The notes below the pieces were generated by a model. The model was not told the origin of the DNA and searched no databases. It worked only from the letters and a program-made list of their open reading frames with translations. The position numbers and the translations under genes are program-made. A stretch of DNA of 64,000 nucleotides from Pseudomonadota bacterium (GTDB lineage: Bacteria > Pseudomonadota > Gammaproteobacteria > Legionellales > Legionellaceae): NCBI GenBank assembly GCA_020051095.1, contig JAGVJN010000044.1:40600-104599 (forward strand), in the 5' to 3' direction. This document shows positions 1 to 9,892 of this stretch, one piece after another (within the stretch, counting starts at the first letter, position 1; every line of letters begins with the position of its first letter).

Positions 1-213
1 TTTTTATGTTTAGGAATTAAAATATCGTTATTTATGATGGTCCATATTCTTCCGCGGTGAATATAAGTCGATCAAACTGTACCCGAGCATTTAGTTAATT
101 GCCAAGCAACTTTAGTAGGTAATTTATCTAAAGCTTGCATTGATTTGTACTAAACTCAGTGTAATGATACAGTTGTTTAAAAATTCATTTTTTATATCAA
201 TCAAGGATTGGCA

Positions 214-1602
214 ATGACAAGCCATAAAACACACAACCCTTATACTGAAAAAGATCTACACGAATATCGACATCTAACAACTAAAGAAATCGACAAAGAA
301 ATTCAATTAACCCATCAATCCTTCGTCAATTGGAAACAAGAATCCATCGATTCACGCTGCAAATCGCTCATTGAATTAAAACAATGTTTAGAAAAGCACA
401 AACAACGTTGTGCAACAATAATTAGCAGCGAAATGGGTAAACCAATTTCAGATGCGATATTGGAAGTTGAAAAATGCATGTGGCTTTGTCAACATTATGC
501 TGAAAATGCCCAACAATATTTAGCAGATAAAGTCATTGACGCCGATTATTTACAATCATTTGTAACCTATCAGCCTTTGGGTATTATTTTTGCCATCATG
601 CCTTGGAACTTCCCTTTTTGGCAGGTGTTAAGGTTTGCTATACCCAATCTAACAGCAGGCAACGCCTGTTTATTAAAGCATGCATCCTTATCCACAGGCG
701 CTGGCAACTTAATACAGGAGTTATTTGAGGAAGCTGGCTATATGCCGCATCTGTTCAAGAATATGATTATTGACACAACACAATGTGAATATATTATAGC
801 GAATGAGTTCGTTAAAGGCGTTACGTTAACAGGCAGCGAGCAAGCTGGACAATCAGTGGCCTCACAGGCAGGTAAGCATCTTAAAAAAGTTGTTTTAGAG
901 CTTGGAGGTAGTGATCCATATATTCTTTTATCCGATGCTGATTTAGCGTTTGCTGCAGAGCAAATTGTTAAGTCTCGTTTAAATAATGCAGGGCAAGTCT
1001 GTATTGCCGCAAAACGTGTCATGGTACAACCCCACCAACATTCAAAACTGATTAATTTAATCACGTCATTAAGTAAAAAGTACAAAATGGGCGATCCTTT
1101 GTCTCCTGATACGACTTTGGGTCCATTGGCAAGCAAATCGCTGCAAGTTAATTTACACAACCAGGTGAAAGAATCATTGGCACATGGCGCTACGCTTCAT
1201 TTTGGCGGTGAAATACCAAATCGACAGGGTTATTTTTACCCACCTACGTTACTGGATAATGTTAGTCCAGGGATGCCAGCGTTTGATGAAGAATTATTTG
1301 GTCCTGTCATTAGCATAATCCCCGTAAAAGATGACGACCAAGCAATTAAGTTAGCTAATCAAAGCCAGTTTGGGTTAGGTGCTGCTGTGTTTAGTCAGGA
1401 TATCAATCGGGCAAAAACCATTGCTAAAACACTGGTGAATGCGGGATGTTGCTTTGTAAATCAATTAGTTTCTTCAGATCCGAGATTACCCTTTGGTGGA
1501 ATCAATCGCTCTGGTTATGGGAGAGAGCTATCTGAAGAAGGTATTCAAGAGTTTTGTAATATTAAAACAGTCGTAATCAGTAAAACTGGATTGCCGGAAT
1601 GA
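214..1602 (+). CDS. NAD(P)-dependent aldehyde dehydrogenase, succinate-semialdehyde dehydrogenase-like
   Basis: This 462-residue protein belongs to the aldehyde dehydrogenase superfamily and is closest in appearance to succinate-semialdehyde dehydrogenases, which oxidise succinate semialdehyde to succinate in the cytoplasm. The PWNFP motif, the catalytic glutamate in ELGG (Glu229) and the catalytic cysteine in GQVC (Cys263) are all present. The ORF can be extended two codons to a TTG, but the AAGGA at 203-207 sits six bases before the ATG at 214, so I chose that start. The next gene overlaps by four bases (ATGA), so the two are probably co-transcribed. The superfamily is certain; the substrate is inferred from overall look and length only. 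Confidence 0.85.
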   Translation: MTSHKTHNPYTEKDLHEYRHLTTKEIDKEIQLTHQSFVNWKQESIDSRCKSLIELKQCLEKHKQRCATIISSEMGKPISDAILEVEKCMWLCQHYAENAQQYLADKVIDADYLQSFVTYQPLGIIFAIMPWNFPFWQVLRFAIPNLTAGNACLLKHASLSTGAGNLIQELFEEAGYMPHLFKNMIIDTTQCEYIIANEFVKGVTLTGSEQAGQSVASQAGKHLKKVVLELGGSDPYILLSDADLAFAAEQIVKSRLNNAGQVCIAAKRVMVQPHQHSKLINLITSLSKKYKMGDPLSPDTTLGPLASKSLQVNLHNQVKESLAHGATLHFGGEIPNRQGYFYPPTLLDNVSPGMPAFDEELFGPVISIIPVKDDDQAIKLANQSQFGLGAAVFSQDINRAKTIAKTLVNAGCCFVNQLVSSDPRLPFGGINRSGYGRELSEEGIQEFCNIKTVVISKTGLPE

Positions 1603-2075
1603 TAAGAATTGATCTCAACCATCAAATTATGCTCTTTGAGGACGATCAAGGTAAGAATTACGTTTGGCCAATTTCTTCTGGTCTCAAAGGAATTGGGGAG
1701 CTAGAAGGGAGTGGTTGTACGCCTCGTGGTAAACATAGAATCTATAGTAAAATAGGTGATGGCGCCCCTATCAATAGTGTTTTTGTTGGTCGACAATGGA
1801 CTGGTGAAATATTTACAGAAGAATTAGCCCAGAAAAATCCGGATCGAGATTGGATATTAACTCGAATATTGCAACTGTCTGGTTTAGAAGAGGGCTTTAA
1901 CTTAGGCGGTAATCGAGATTCTCTGCAACGCTATATTTACATTCATGGGACACCTGATCAAACAAAGTTAGGACAGCCAGGCTCAAAAGGGTGTATTCGC
2001 ATGAATAATAAGCATTTGTTGCAATTTTTTGACAAGGTGGCGCTGAATGATATGGTTGAAATATGTGCCTTATAA
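1599..2075 (+). CDS. L,D-transpeptidase (YkuD domain) protein without an evident signal peptide
   Basis: The C-terminal half carries the YkuD catalytic signature: His116 in HGTPD, followed by SKGCIRMN with the nucleophile Cys132. YkuD enzymes form 3-3 cross-links in peptidoglycan or attach proteins to it, and act in the periplasm. The protein has only 158 residues and begins with MIRIDLNHQIMLF, with no hydrophobic signal segment. This is odd for the family: it may leave by another route, or the true N-terminus may differ. The start overlaps the stop of the aldehyde dehydrogenase by four bases, indicating translational coupling. The fold assignment is firm and the location is uncertain. Confidence 0.82.
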   Translation: MIRIDLNHQIMLFEDDQGKNYVWPISSGLKGIGELEGSGCTPRGKHRIYSKIGDGAPINSVFVGRQWTGEIFTEELAQKNPDRDWILTRILQLSGLEEGFNLGGNRDSLQRYIYIHGTPDQTKLGQPGSKGCIRMNNKHLLQFFDKVALNDMVEICAL

Positions 2076-2161
2076 ATTTTCACCTAAAATTTAAATGGAT
2101 TAGCATCAACATCACCACTTTCTAGAGCAACTAATTCTATCAAAATTCTGCAATTTATGAT

Positions 2162-2325
2162 TATACCCGTGATCATTCAAAAAGCGAGTTTTCTGCTTTT
2201 TCTTTTTGTCCTGCAAAACGTTAAAAAACAGACATGGGAATGAGCCATTGCGTGTTTTTTAACGTTTTGCATAATCAAAAAATAAAGGCGCATAAATCCT
2301 CGCATTTTGAATGATCACGGGTATA
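2162..2325. repeat. 164-bp palindromic MITE-like element
   Basis: Almost the whole 164-bp segment is one imperfect inverted repeat. Each end reads TATACCCGTGATCATTCAAA inward, and an inner stem (GCAAAACGTTAAAAAAC on the left, with its complement on the right) brings the arms to near the centre. No ORF lies inside. The ends begin and finish with TATA, compatible with TA target duplication. A 44-bp derivative with the same ends occurs at 7944-7987. It lies directly upstream of the glutamate dehydrogenase gene, so it may affect that gene's transcript. I see no transposase with these ends in the window. Confidence 0.75.
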
Positions 2326-2361
2326 TAATATACGAATTGTGATGATCATCAAGGTGGTTCC

Positions 2362-5300
2362 ATGAGCTACAAATTTGAACAGGGCAAAGACTTAATAATC
2401 GATTCTATTGTAGAAAAAGTAAGCAAAAAAATGGCTGCTAAAAAAGCAGAAAGGTGTGGTACCTTTCTTAGCCAATTTTACCAAACTGTTGCACTTGACG
2501 ATTTAGAAGCTTGGAACGTCGATGATCTGTATGGCGCTGGAATTAATTTATGGAACCTGCTTTCGAAACGCAAGCCAGGTGAAACCAAAATCCGCATTTA
2601 TAATCCAGACTTTGAGCGTCATGGCTGGCAAACCACACATACAGTTGTCGAAATAATTGCTGACGATATGCCTTTCTTAGTGGATTCAATCCGTATGGTA
2701 ATTAATCGGATGGGGTTATCTTGCCATTTGATTATGCATATGGGTGGCCTTATGCTCAAAAGAGATAAGCATGGCCATGTGACTAAAGTCTATAAAAAAA
2801 TAGATGTTCCCCATGATGAGGTATTCGAAGAGGCCGCGATTTTTATAGAAATTGACAGTCAAACAGACCCCATCGTATTGCGAGATTTGCATGAAGATTT
2901 TGAGCGCGTTCTAGAGGACAACAAAGCGGTTGTCGAAGATTGGGTATCCATGCGTGAAAAAGTTCAAGAAAGCATCATTGATCTTGAAAAAACAGCGCAT
3001 TTACTTGATGCTGGTGAGTTATCAGAAACGATCGCCTTTTTGAATTGGATAGAAGATCATCATTTTACATTTCTTGGTATCCGAGACTATGAATTAGTAA
3101 AAGAAGATAAATCGATGATCCTGAAAGTGATCCCAAACACCGGGTTGGGTGTCTTAAGACATAGTTTAAGTCAATCAAAAGCACGAATTATTTCCGAAAT
3201 GACGCCTGAGGCAAGAGAATTAACGTTGTCATCCACTCGAATACTCGTTATGTCAAAAACGAATACGTTGGCATCAGTTCATCGAGATGCTTATACGGAT
3301 TATATCGGCATCAAGCGATTTGATAAAACTGGGAAAGTGATTGGAGAGAGACGTATCATCGGCTTATATACTTCCGCTGCGTATAATACCAATCCTAAAC
3401 ATATCCCTTTTTTACGTCACAAAGTGGCGCAGATCATGGAAAAGTCACAACTTAATCCGCGCTCACACTCAGGTAAAGTATTGCTCAATATTTTAGAAAC
3501 ACTTCCTAGGGATGATTTAATTCAAGCAACAGAAGATGAGCTACTTGAAATATCGATGGGTATCTTTTATATGCAAGAACGAAGACGTATCCGTATGTTT
3601 GCTCGTACGGATGTCTATCGTCGTTTTATCTCTTGCTTAGTCTATGTACCGAGAGAGCGTTTTAATACGGCGCTCAGACATGCCATGGAAATGGTGCTTG
3701 AAGCGGAGTTTGATGCCTTGGAAATTAGCTTTTCAACGCATTTTTCTGCATCTGTTTTGGCACGTATCCACTTTATTATCCGTATCGATCCGACTAATCT
3801 CAAAGAATATGATTTTAAAGATGTTGAGAAAAAGTTAATCATTGTTGGTCGCTCTTGGTCAGATGATTTACATGACTATTTGAAAGATAGCTTTGGTGAG
3901 GAAAAGGCAAATCGACTTAATAATGAATATAAGGATGCATTTCCAGTTGCCTATTCCACACAGTTTTCTCCTCGAACGGCGGTGTTTGACATCATTCATA
4001 TTGAAGCATTATCTGAACAAGAACCATTAGGCATGAATTTCTTTCATCCAATGGATGAAGACAAAGATTTCTTTCGCCTAAAAGTCTATCAGCACGAAAG
4101 TACCATTACCATTTCAGATGTCCTCCCAATTCTTGAACGATTAGGCATGCGTGCAATTAGCGAACGTCCCTATTTTATTAAGCACGGTGACGGTTTCAAA
4201 ACATGGATTAATGATTTTTCGCTTCAATATATCAAAAAAAGAGATTTTGATATCGATGTAATCAAAGACTTATTCCAAAATGCCTTTTTGAGCGTTTGGT
4301 ATGGGCATGCTGAAAATGACGGATTTAATTTGCTTGTTTTAGGCGCGGGCTTAGATTGGCGTCAAGTCTCTATTTTGCGCGCATATGCGAAATATTTTAA
4401 ACAAATTCGATTTACGTTTAGTCAAGAATACATTGAAAATGCGCTTAATAATAATGTTGCGATTGCACGCAAACTGGTTCAATTATTTGAAGTTCGCTTT
4501 AATCCAGATTTGTCAAAGGATAGAGACGATCGTTCAAATCAATTAGTCCGTGAGATTCTCAATGATTTAGACGATGTTAGTAATTTGGATGAGGACAAAA
4601 TCATTCGTCAATACGTTCAAACGATAACCTCAACATTGCGAACCAATTATTATCAGATAAATGCTTCTGGAAAACCAGCACCCTATCTGTCCTTAAAGAT
4701 GAATAGTAAAACCATCGCCGGTATGCCGAAACCTTACCCAATGTATGAGATATTTGTTTACTCACCTCGATTTGAAGGGGTTCATTTAAGAGGCGGAAAG
4801 GTCGCTCGAGGAGGTTTGCGCTGGTCTGATAGACGTGAAGATTTTCGTACTGAAATTTTAGGGTTAATGAAAGCACAGCAAGTTAAAAATGCCGTGATTG
4901 TGCCTTCTGGTGCGAAAGGAGGATTTGTTCCGAAACTCATCGCTTCTAATGCTTCTCGCGAAGAAATCATGGAAGAAGGAATCAGTTGCTATCAACTATT
5001 CATCCATGGTCTTCTCGACCTAACCGATAACTTGGTTGAAGGAAAAATTGTTAAACCGGCTCGAGTGGTTTGCTTTGATGAAGATGATCCCTACCTAGTA
5101 GTCGCTGCTGACAAAGGAACAGCCACTTTTTCAGATATTGCTAATGAAATATCCTTGGATTATGGTTTCTGGTTAGGCGATGCCTTTGCCTCAGGTGGCT
5201 CTGTTGGTTATGACCATAAAAAGATGGGGATCACCGCGAAAGGTGCATGGGAGTCAGTTAAACGCCATTTCTATGAAATGAATATTGATATTCAAACTAA

Positions 5301-7236
5301 AAATTTTAGCGTAGTAGGCATTGGTGATATGGCAGGCGATGTTTTTGGAAACGGAATGCTCTTGTCAAAACAAGTCCAATTAGTCGCTGCATTTAATCAT
5401 GTTCATATATTCATTGATCCAAATCCTGATAGCCAAGCTAGTTTCAAAGAACGAGAGCGCTTATTCCATTTGCCACGTTCTAGCTGGACTGATTACGATA
5501 AAAAATTGATCTCAAAAGGTGGTGGGGTGTTTAATCGTTCTGCAAAATCTATCCCGGTTACCAAGGAGATGAAAAATCGTTTCGGCATAAAGCAATCCGT
5601 GATAGAACCCAATGAATTAATCCAATACTTGTTAAAAGCGAAAGTCGATCTTTTATGGAGTGGCGGCATTGGGACCTTTGTTCGCGCTTCAACGGAAACA
5701 AATGCCGATGTGGGTGATCGAAGTAATGACGCGATTCGTATTGAGGCGAACCAGTTGCGTGCTAAGGTGATTGGTGAGGGTGGGAATCTTGGATTAACGC
5801 AAGCTGCCAGAATTGAATATTCCTTGAATGGCGGATTAGTGTTTACTGATTTTATCGATAACTCTGCCGGCGTTAATTGCTCAGACAGAGAAGTGAATAT
5901 CAAAATTTTGTTGAATAGTATCGTTGATTCGGGTGATCTGACCACAAAACAACGGAATGAGTTGCTAAGTGATATGACAGATGAGGTGTCACGACTGGTA
6001 TTAAGAGATAATTACAATAAATCAAAAGCGATAGGTTTAGCTGCCGCCCAAGCTCATAAGTCAATTGATTTGCATGCAAGGTACATCCAAGATTTAGAGT
6101 CCCGAGGTAAAATCGATAGGGTATTGGAATACTTGCCAGACGATAAAGTGCTTAATGAACGAAAACTTTCTGGCCAAGGATTGATGCGTCCTAGTCTATC
6201 GGTCCTTATGTGTTATTCGAAGATTTTATTAAAGGCGAACATTTTATCTAGCAATGTGCCGGACGACCCCTATTTAAAACAAATTTTAGATCAATATTTC
6301 CCTCGTCCTTTGAGAGAGAAATTCTCCACACAAATGAACCACCATCCACTTCGACGTGAAATTATTGCCACACAATTGAGTAATATTATTATCAATGAAA
6401 TGGGTTTTACGTTTGTGTATCGGTTGCAAGATGAAACGGGTGCACCTGTTTCAGCGATTGTTCGTGCTTATATGATTTCTCGATCAATTTTAAATATTGA
6501 TGAGATATGGAGAAAAATTGATGAGCTTGGCACTAAAATTACAGCCGAAACGCAAATTAAGATGATGCTCCAATATGTTCGTCTGTGTCGTAGGACTACC
6601 CGATGGTTTCTTCGCTCTCAACGTAAAACTCTGGATATTAGTAGCGCGATTGAGCGTTATAAATCGGGTGTTAACCAGCTTAAAAAATGCATGCCACAAA
6701 TTTTTGCTGAAAAATCAAAAGAACTTTACCAAAGTGCCTATGATCACTATTTATCCTTAAATGTTGGAAATGTTATTGCACATGAGCTAGCTGTTACCAG
6801 GGCGTTATTCTCGGCCATGGATATCATTGAAGTATCTCAGCAAATGAATATAAAAGTAACGAAAGTTGCACAGGTTTATTTTGCATTAGGTGAATATCTC
6901 GATTTAAACTGGATTCGTACAAAAGTTATCGTACATTCAACCGAAAATCATTGGGAATTACTATCAAGAGAGGCATTACGAGATGACCTAGATTGGCAAC
7001 AAAGGCAGCTGACAGCTGGCATTATTCGCATTGATATGGAAGAAAAGGATTTGATGGATCAATTCAATCAATGGTTTGAAATGCATAAGAATCTCATTGA
7101 TCGCTGGCATAATATTCTAGCCGAACTAAAATCTGCACAAACAATGAATTACACTATGTTTTTTGTCGCTATTCGTGAGTTATTGGACTTAACCCAAACC
7201 ACGATACAAATGGCTGATAAACAGGTGATGGCTTGA
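2362..7236 (+). CDS. gdhB: NAD-specific glutamate dehydrogenase, large 180-kDa class
   Basis: This 1624-residue protein matches the large NAD-dependent glutamate dehydrogenases (GdhB/GDH_180 family, usually about 1600 residues). They oxidatively deaminate glutamate to 2-oxoglutarate and ammonia. A long N-terminal regulatory part precedes the catalytic core, which contains the glycine-lysine-rich VPSGAKGGFVPK segment near residue 848 and the dinucleotide-binding region with GDMAGDVFGNG near 989. A helical C-terminal part follows. The start ATG has AAGGTGG a few bases upstream. The gene stands alone, with a palindromic element just upstream. Together with putA and the ast genes nearby it fits a role in feeding amino-acid carbon into the TCA cycle. 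The ORF is full length and uninterrupted. Confidence 0.97.
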   Translation: MSYKFEQGKDLIIDSIVEKVSKKMAAKKAERCGTFLSQFYQTVALDDLEAWNVDDLYGAGINLWNLLSKRKPGETKIRIYNPDFERHGWQTTHTVVEIIADDMPFLVDSIRMVINRMGLSCHLIMHMGGLMLKRDKHGHVTKVYKKIDVPHDEVFEEAAIFIEIDSQTDPIVLRDLHEDFERVLEDNKAVVEDWVSMREKVQESIIDLEKTAHLLDAGELSETIAFLNWIEDHHFTFLGIRDYELVKEDKSMILKVIPNTGLGVLRHSLSQSKARIISEMTPEARELTLSSTRILVMSKTNTLASVHRDAYTDYIGIKRFDKTGKVIGERRIIGLYTSAAYNTNPKHIPFLRHKVAQIMEKSQLNPRSHSGKVLLNILETLPRDDLIQATEDELLEISMGIFYMQERRRIRMFARTDVYRRFISCLVYVPRERFNTALRHAMEMVLEAEFDALEISFSTHFSASVLARIHFIIRIDPTNLKEYDFKDVEKKLIIVGRSWSDDLHDYLKDSFGEEKANRLNNEYKDAFPVAYSTQFSPRTAVFDIIHIEALSEQEPLGMNFFHPMDEDKDFFRLKVYQHESTITISDVLPILERLGMRAISERPYFIKHGDGFKTWINDFSLQYIKKRDFDIDVIKDLFQNAFLSVWYGHAENDGFNLLVLGAGLDWRQVSILRAYAKYFKQIRFTFSQEYIENALNNNVAIARKLVQLFEVRFNPDLSKDRDDRSNQLVREILNDLDDVSNLDEDKIIRQYVQTITSTLRTNYYQINASGKPAPYLSLKMNSKTIAGMPKPYPMYEIFVYSPRFEGVHLRGGKVARGGLRWSDRREDFRTEILGLMKAQQVKNAVIVPSGAKGGFVPKLIASNASREEIMEEGISCYQLFIHGLLDLTDNLVEGKIVKPARVVCFDEDDPYLVVAADKGTATFSDIANEISLDYGFWLGDAFASGGSVGYDHKKMGITAKGAWESVKRHFYEMNIDIQTKNFSVVGIGDMAGDVFGNGMLLSKQVQLVAAFNHVHIFIDPNPDSQASFKERERLFHLPRSSWTDYDKKLISKGGGVFNRSAKSIPVTKEMKNRFGIKQSVIEPNELIQYLLKAKVDLLWSGGIGTFVRASTETNADVGDRSNDAIRIEANQLRAKVIGEGGNLGLTQAARIEYSLNGGLVFTDFIDNSAGVNCSDREVNIKILLNSIVDSGDLTTKQRNELLSDMTDEVSRLVLRDNYNKSKAIGLAAAQAHKSIDLHARYIQDLESRGKIDRVLEYLPDDKVLNERKLSGQGLMRPSLSVLMCYSKILLKANILSSNVPDDPYLKQILDQYFPRPLREKFSTQMNHHPLRREIIATQLSNIIINEMGFTFVYRLQDETGAPVSAIVRAYMISRSILNIDEIWRKIDELGTKITAETQIKMMLQYVRLCRRTTRWFLRSQRKTLDISSAIERYKSGVNQLKKCMPQIFAEKSKELYQSAYDHYLSLNVGNVIAHELAVTRALFSAMDIIEVSQQMNIKVTKVAQVYFALGEYLDLNWIRTKVIVHSTENHWELLSREALRDDLDWQQRQLTAGIIRIDMEEKDLMDQFNQWFEMHKNLIDRWHNILAELKSAQTMNYTMFFVAIRELLDLTQTTIQMADKQVMA

Positions 7237-7397
7237 GACGGCTTATTTTAATAATTGTCCAGCACAAAGGGAACATGATTAAAATTCATGGGCTTTAAAG
7301 CGCATACTATTATTTTGTGCCGACTATGAAATCCTGCTTCCCTTTGTCCTAAAAGTTGTTATTATACGGATTGTTATATAAAACAAAGGAGTGATTT

Positions 7398-7937
7398 ATG
7401 CCGTTAAATAATAACTCGTTAGAGAAATATTCAAAGGGGTCTCGTTTTTTCCATTGGCTGATTGCTGTGATTGTCATCACGCTATTAGCTGTGGGCTTTA
7501 TTCTTGGCGATTTACCGGATTCGATGAAACAAATATCTTATACGTTACATAAATCGTTTGGAATTACTGTCATCTTTTTGATGCTTATTCGATTGCTTTG
7601 GTTAATTCATACTGGAAAACCCAAACTACCTGCGTCAGTACCAAGCTGGCAACGACTACTTTCTCGTAGTGTGCAACATGGATTTTATGTCCTTCTCTTT
7701 ATTATGCCAATTGCTGGTTGGATCATGTCAACGGCAGCAAACAAATCCCCCATGTTTTTTGGTTTGTTTGCTTTTCCATTTCCAGGGATTGATCAAAATA
7801 AACAGTTAGCTGAATTTATGTTTGAAGTTCATTCATGGGTTGCTTGGTTAATTATTGTATTACTTGTTATGCATGTGGCAGGGGCTATTAAACACCACTT
7901 CATCGATAAGGATAACGTTCTTAAGCGTATGTTATAA
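7398..7937 (+). CDS. cytochrome b561 family diheme membrane protein
   Basis: The 179-residue protein has four hydrophobic segments and the pattern of bacterial cytochrome b561 (CybB-like). Candidate heme-ligand histidines include His19 in RFFHW, His51 in YTLHKSFG, and histidines in the last two segments (EVHSW and VMHVAGAIKHH). Family members pass electrons between quinol and other acceptors in the inner membrane. The start ATG at 7398 follows AAAGGAG. A short palindromic element begins seven bases after the stop codon. The family call is strong; the physiological partner is unknown. Confidence 0.9.
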   Translation: MPLNNNSLEKYSKGSRFFHWLIAVIVITLLAVGFILGDLPDSMKQISYTLHKSFGITVIFLMLIRLLWLIHTGKPKLPASVPSWQRLLSRSVQHGFYVLLFIMPIAGWIMSTAANKSPMFFGLFAFPFPGIDQNKQLAEFMFEVHSWVAWLIIVLLVMHVAGAIKHHFIDKDNVLKRML

Positions 7938-7943
7938 TCCATG

Positions 7944-7987
7944 TATACCCGTGGTCATTCAAAAAGCGATGAATGATGACGGGTATA
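7944..7987. repeat. 44-bp short derivative of the palindromic MITE-like element
   Basis: This segment starts TATACCCGTGGTCATTCAAA and ends with the near-complement TGAATGATGACGGGTATA. It carries the same outer ends as the 164-bp element at 2162-2325, with the middle missing. It lies seven bases after the cytochrome b561 stop codon, and on RNA it would form a hairpin. Two members of one family within 6 kb argue that these are mobile or recombining units and not chance palindromes. Confidence 0.7.
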
Positions 7988-8190
7988 TAACACAAGGTGA
8001 AGGGATGTACCTTGTTAAATTCCTACTCTCATTTGACAATACATGATTTAAACCTATTGATATTAATTCCTTGTAGCCAAGGGATTCCGCTTATTCGGAA
8101 CCTCATACAAAGCCCAGATAGACCAGTTATTGCACATTAAGAATAAATAATGTGCTATATTTATAAAACATATAAAAACTGGAATCACTC

Positions 8191-8673
8191 ATGGAAGCGA
8201 ATAATTCGATTAAAATACCAACCTCCTTACTAACAATTCCGATGCTTTTAATATTAGTTATGCTACCAAAACCTAGTATAGCCTTGGAATCATTTACTGT
8301 AGCATCGAATACATTTATCTTTAATCCGAGAACATTAAGTTATACAGCAATCAATTCAAATGGAAATGTTGTTAAACGGGGAAGGGCGTCAGGTGGTTCA
8401 CATTATTGTCGTGATATAGGCCGTAGTTGTCGAACACCGGTTGGATCGTTTCGGGTGATAGGGATACGTGGGGCCGATTGCTATTCAAGTAGATATCGAT
8501 CGCGAATGCCCTATTGTATGTTTTTTAAAAAACTCTATGCCGTTCATGGTCATTACAATGTGCCAGGATATAATGCCAGTCATGGTTGCATTCGTGTTCC
8601 AATTCCTGATGCAAAATGGCTCTATCATAATTTTATGCGTAATGGCACAAGAGTTATCGTAAAGCCGTATTGA
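8191..8673 (+). CDS. EnhA-like L,D-transpeptidase family protein
   Basis: The 160-residue protein has an N-terminal hydrophobic export signal (about residues 10-34, ending near SIALE). A YkuD fold follows, with His119 in AVHGHY and the nucleophile Cys133 in SHGCIRVP. It resembles the EnhA family of Legionella, which was named for effects on host cell entry, and the ErfK/YbiS group. In the family these are periplasmic peptidoglycan cross-linking or protein-anchoring enzymes. Three extra cysteines around residues 71-102 could form disulfides. The EnhA comparison is from memory; the YkuD fold is clear from the motifs. Confidence 0.8.
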   Translation: MEANNSIKIPTSLLTIPMLLILVMLPKPSIALESFTVASNTFIFNPRTLSYTAINSNGNVVKRGRASGGSHYCRDIGRSCRTPVGSFRVIGIRGADCYSSRYRSRMPYCMFFKKLYAVHGHYNVPGYNASHGCIRVPIPDAKWLYHNFMRNGTRVIVKPY

Positions 8674-8770
8674 AGATAAGATTGATTGCCAGTCAAGAAT
8701 ATACCCAGAATTTTACTAGGGTCGCATCCATGCGTTCCTAATGGCAGACAATCGACTGTCTCTAAGTCCC

Positions 8771-9448
8771 TTAAGCCACTACGTAGTCTGAATTGGAAAG
8801 ATATTTTTTGTCAGGATAATAAGCAAAGACAACGGAGCCGCCCTTGATTGCATTGATAATTGGGCGAGCCAGCGCGGTTGCAACAGCAGGGCACCCCCAA
8901 CTTCGGCCTGCACGGCCAGAGCTTTTAATGAAATTCTGATTCACATACCAAGCACCATGAACGACCACGCGTCGAAGAAAGGCATTATCATTAAACCCTT
9001 TTTCTAAGCCTTCTAAATTGAGTGAGTAGCCTTTAGAACCGATATAACTGTCTTTCGTTATAAATGTTCCAATACTACTTTCCAAGCTATGATTTTTATT
9101 GGAAAAATGTTTTGCCATGGTCATGCCTGAATTTTTACCATGGGCGACAAAAGTGTTATAAAGCATTTTGTGACTATTTAAATCAAATACCCACATCCTT
9201 TTAGCAGATGAAGGCAACGAATAGTCGATAACGGTTAAAATGTGTTTTTTGACACTGCCTTCTTCAATGGCATGCTTGTAAGCAGTTAAGGCGGTTTCCA
9301 ATGCCTTTTTCTTGATATTAGGCGCAACAACGGATAAACGTTGTATCTCCTCTTTGATATCGACTGAGTTTTCAGCATATCCTGGATTAGCTAAAACAAC
9401 AGCTGCCATTAACGGTAGATTTTTTATTAATTTTTTAAATTTTACCAT
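8771..9448 (-). CDS. murein L,D-transpeptidase-like protein, YkuD_2 type
   Basis: A signal peptide (KKLIKNLPLMAAVVLANPGYA) opens this 225-residue protein. The catalytic region contains His164 in VVVHGAWY and Cys186 in GRSWGCPAV, the form of the motif found in the YkuD_2 branch. A periplasmic or cell-surface peptidoglycan role is likely, with substrate unknown. The reading frame extends nine codons further to a TTG at 9475, but the ATG at 9448 starts a normal signal peptide and has GGAG eleven bases before it, so I prefer it. The gene converges with the EnhA-like gene. Its product is only distantly related in sequence to the other two L,D-transpeptidases here. Confidence 0.8.
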   Translation of the reverse strand: MVKFKKLIKNLPLMAAVVLANPGYAENSVDIKEEIQRLSVVAPNIKKKALETALTAYKHAIEEGSVKKHILTVIDYSLPSSAKRMWVFDLNSHKMLYNTFVAHGKNSGMTMAKHFSNKNHSLESSIGTFITKDSYIGSKGYSLNLEGLEKGFNDNAFLRRVVVHGAWYVNQNFIKSSGRAGRSWGCPAVATALARPIINAIKGGSVVFAYYPDKKYLSNSDYVVA

Positions 9449-9892
9449 ATTATTAATAACTCCATATATACTCAATTACTAACCAAACTGGTGGCATTAT
9501 ATCTCCATTCTAGGGAGATGTAAAACCATCTGGGCTCATATATACCATGATGGAGCAATCAAAGTCTACTGGTTTAGTTGATTTACACGATGAGATGCTG
9601 CAAGCATTAAAACCTAAAAAATCAGTATAAACAGTAAATTATATGTATAATAATAGGTCAGGTATTTTCAGTTTATGGAGGATATGATAAATTACAGCAT
9701 TTATTAATCCTGTTAACAAAGAAATCCCACGCTACTTGTTTGTTAGCCTGCTATCTTTTGACATTCAATCGAGCTATGCATGTATTTGCAAGCTAGCATT
9801 GTGAGTTGTAATTGAATGATAAGGATAAGTTATTTTTAACGATTTTGATTCTTTGGAAAACATACCCCCTTTTTTCTCCTTTGGAGGTGAAA
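9449..9892. other. 444-bp intergenic region upstream of putA and of the YkuD_2 gene
   Basis: This stretch separates two divergent genes and must hold both promoters. A TTGACA at 9758-9763 could be a -35 element for putA, but no convincing -10 follows at the usual spacing. A 27-codon open frame at 9547-9630 lacks a ribosome binding site and is probably chance. No strong hairpin with a T-tract or RNA gene was seen. Confidence 0.4.

Noticed and set aside
5493..5945. A 150-codon frame opposite the glutamate dehydrogenase gene.
   Set aside because: Antisense shadow; composition follows the reverse complement of the real gene and no start signal is seen.
9547..9630. A 27-codon open frame in the gap before putA.
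   Set aside because: No ribosome binding site, no recognisable similarity and a length expected by chance in AT-rich DNA.
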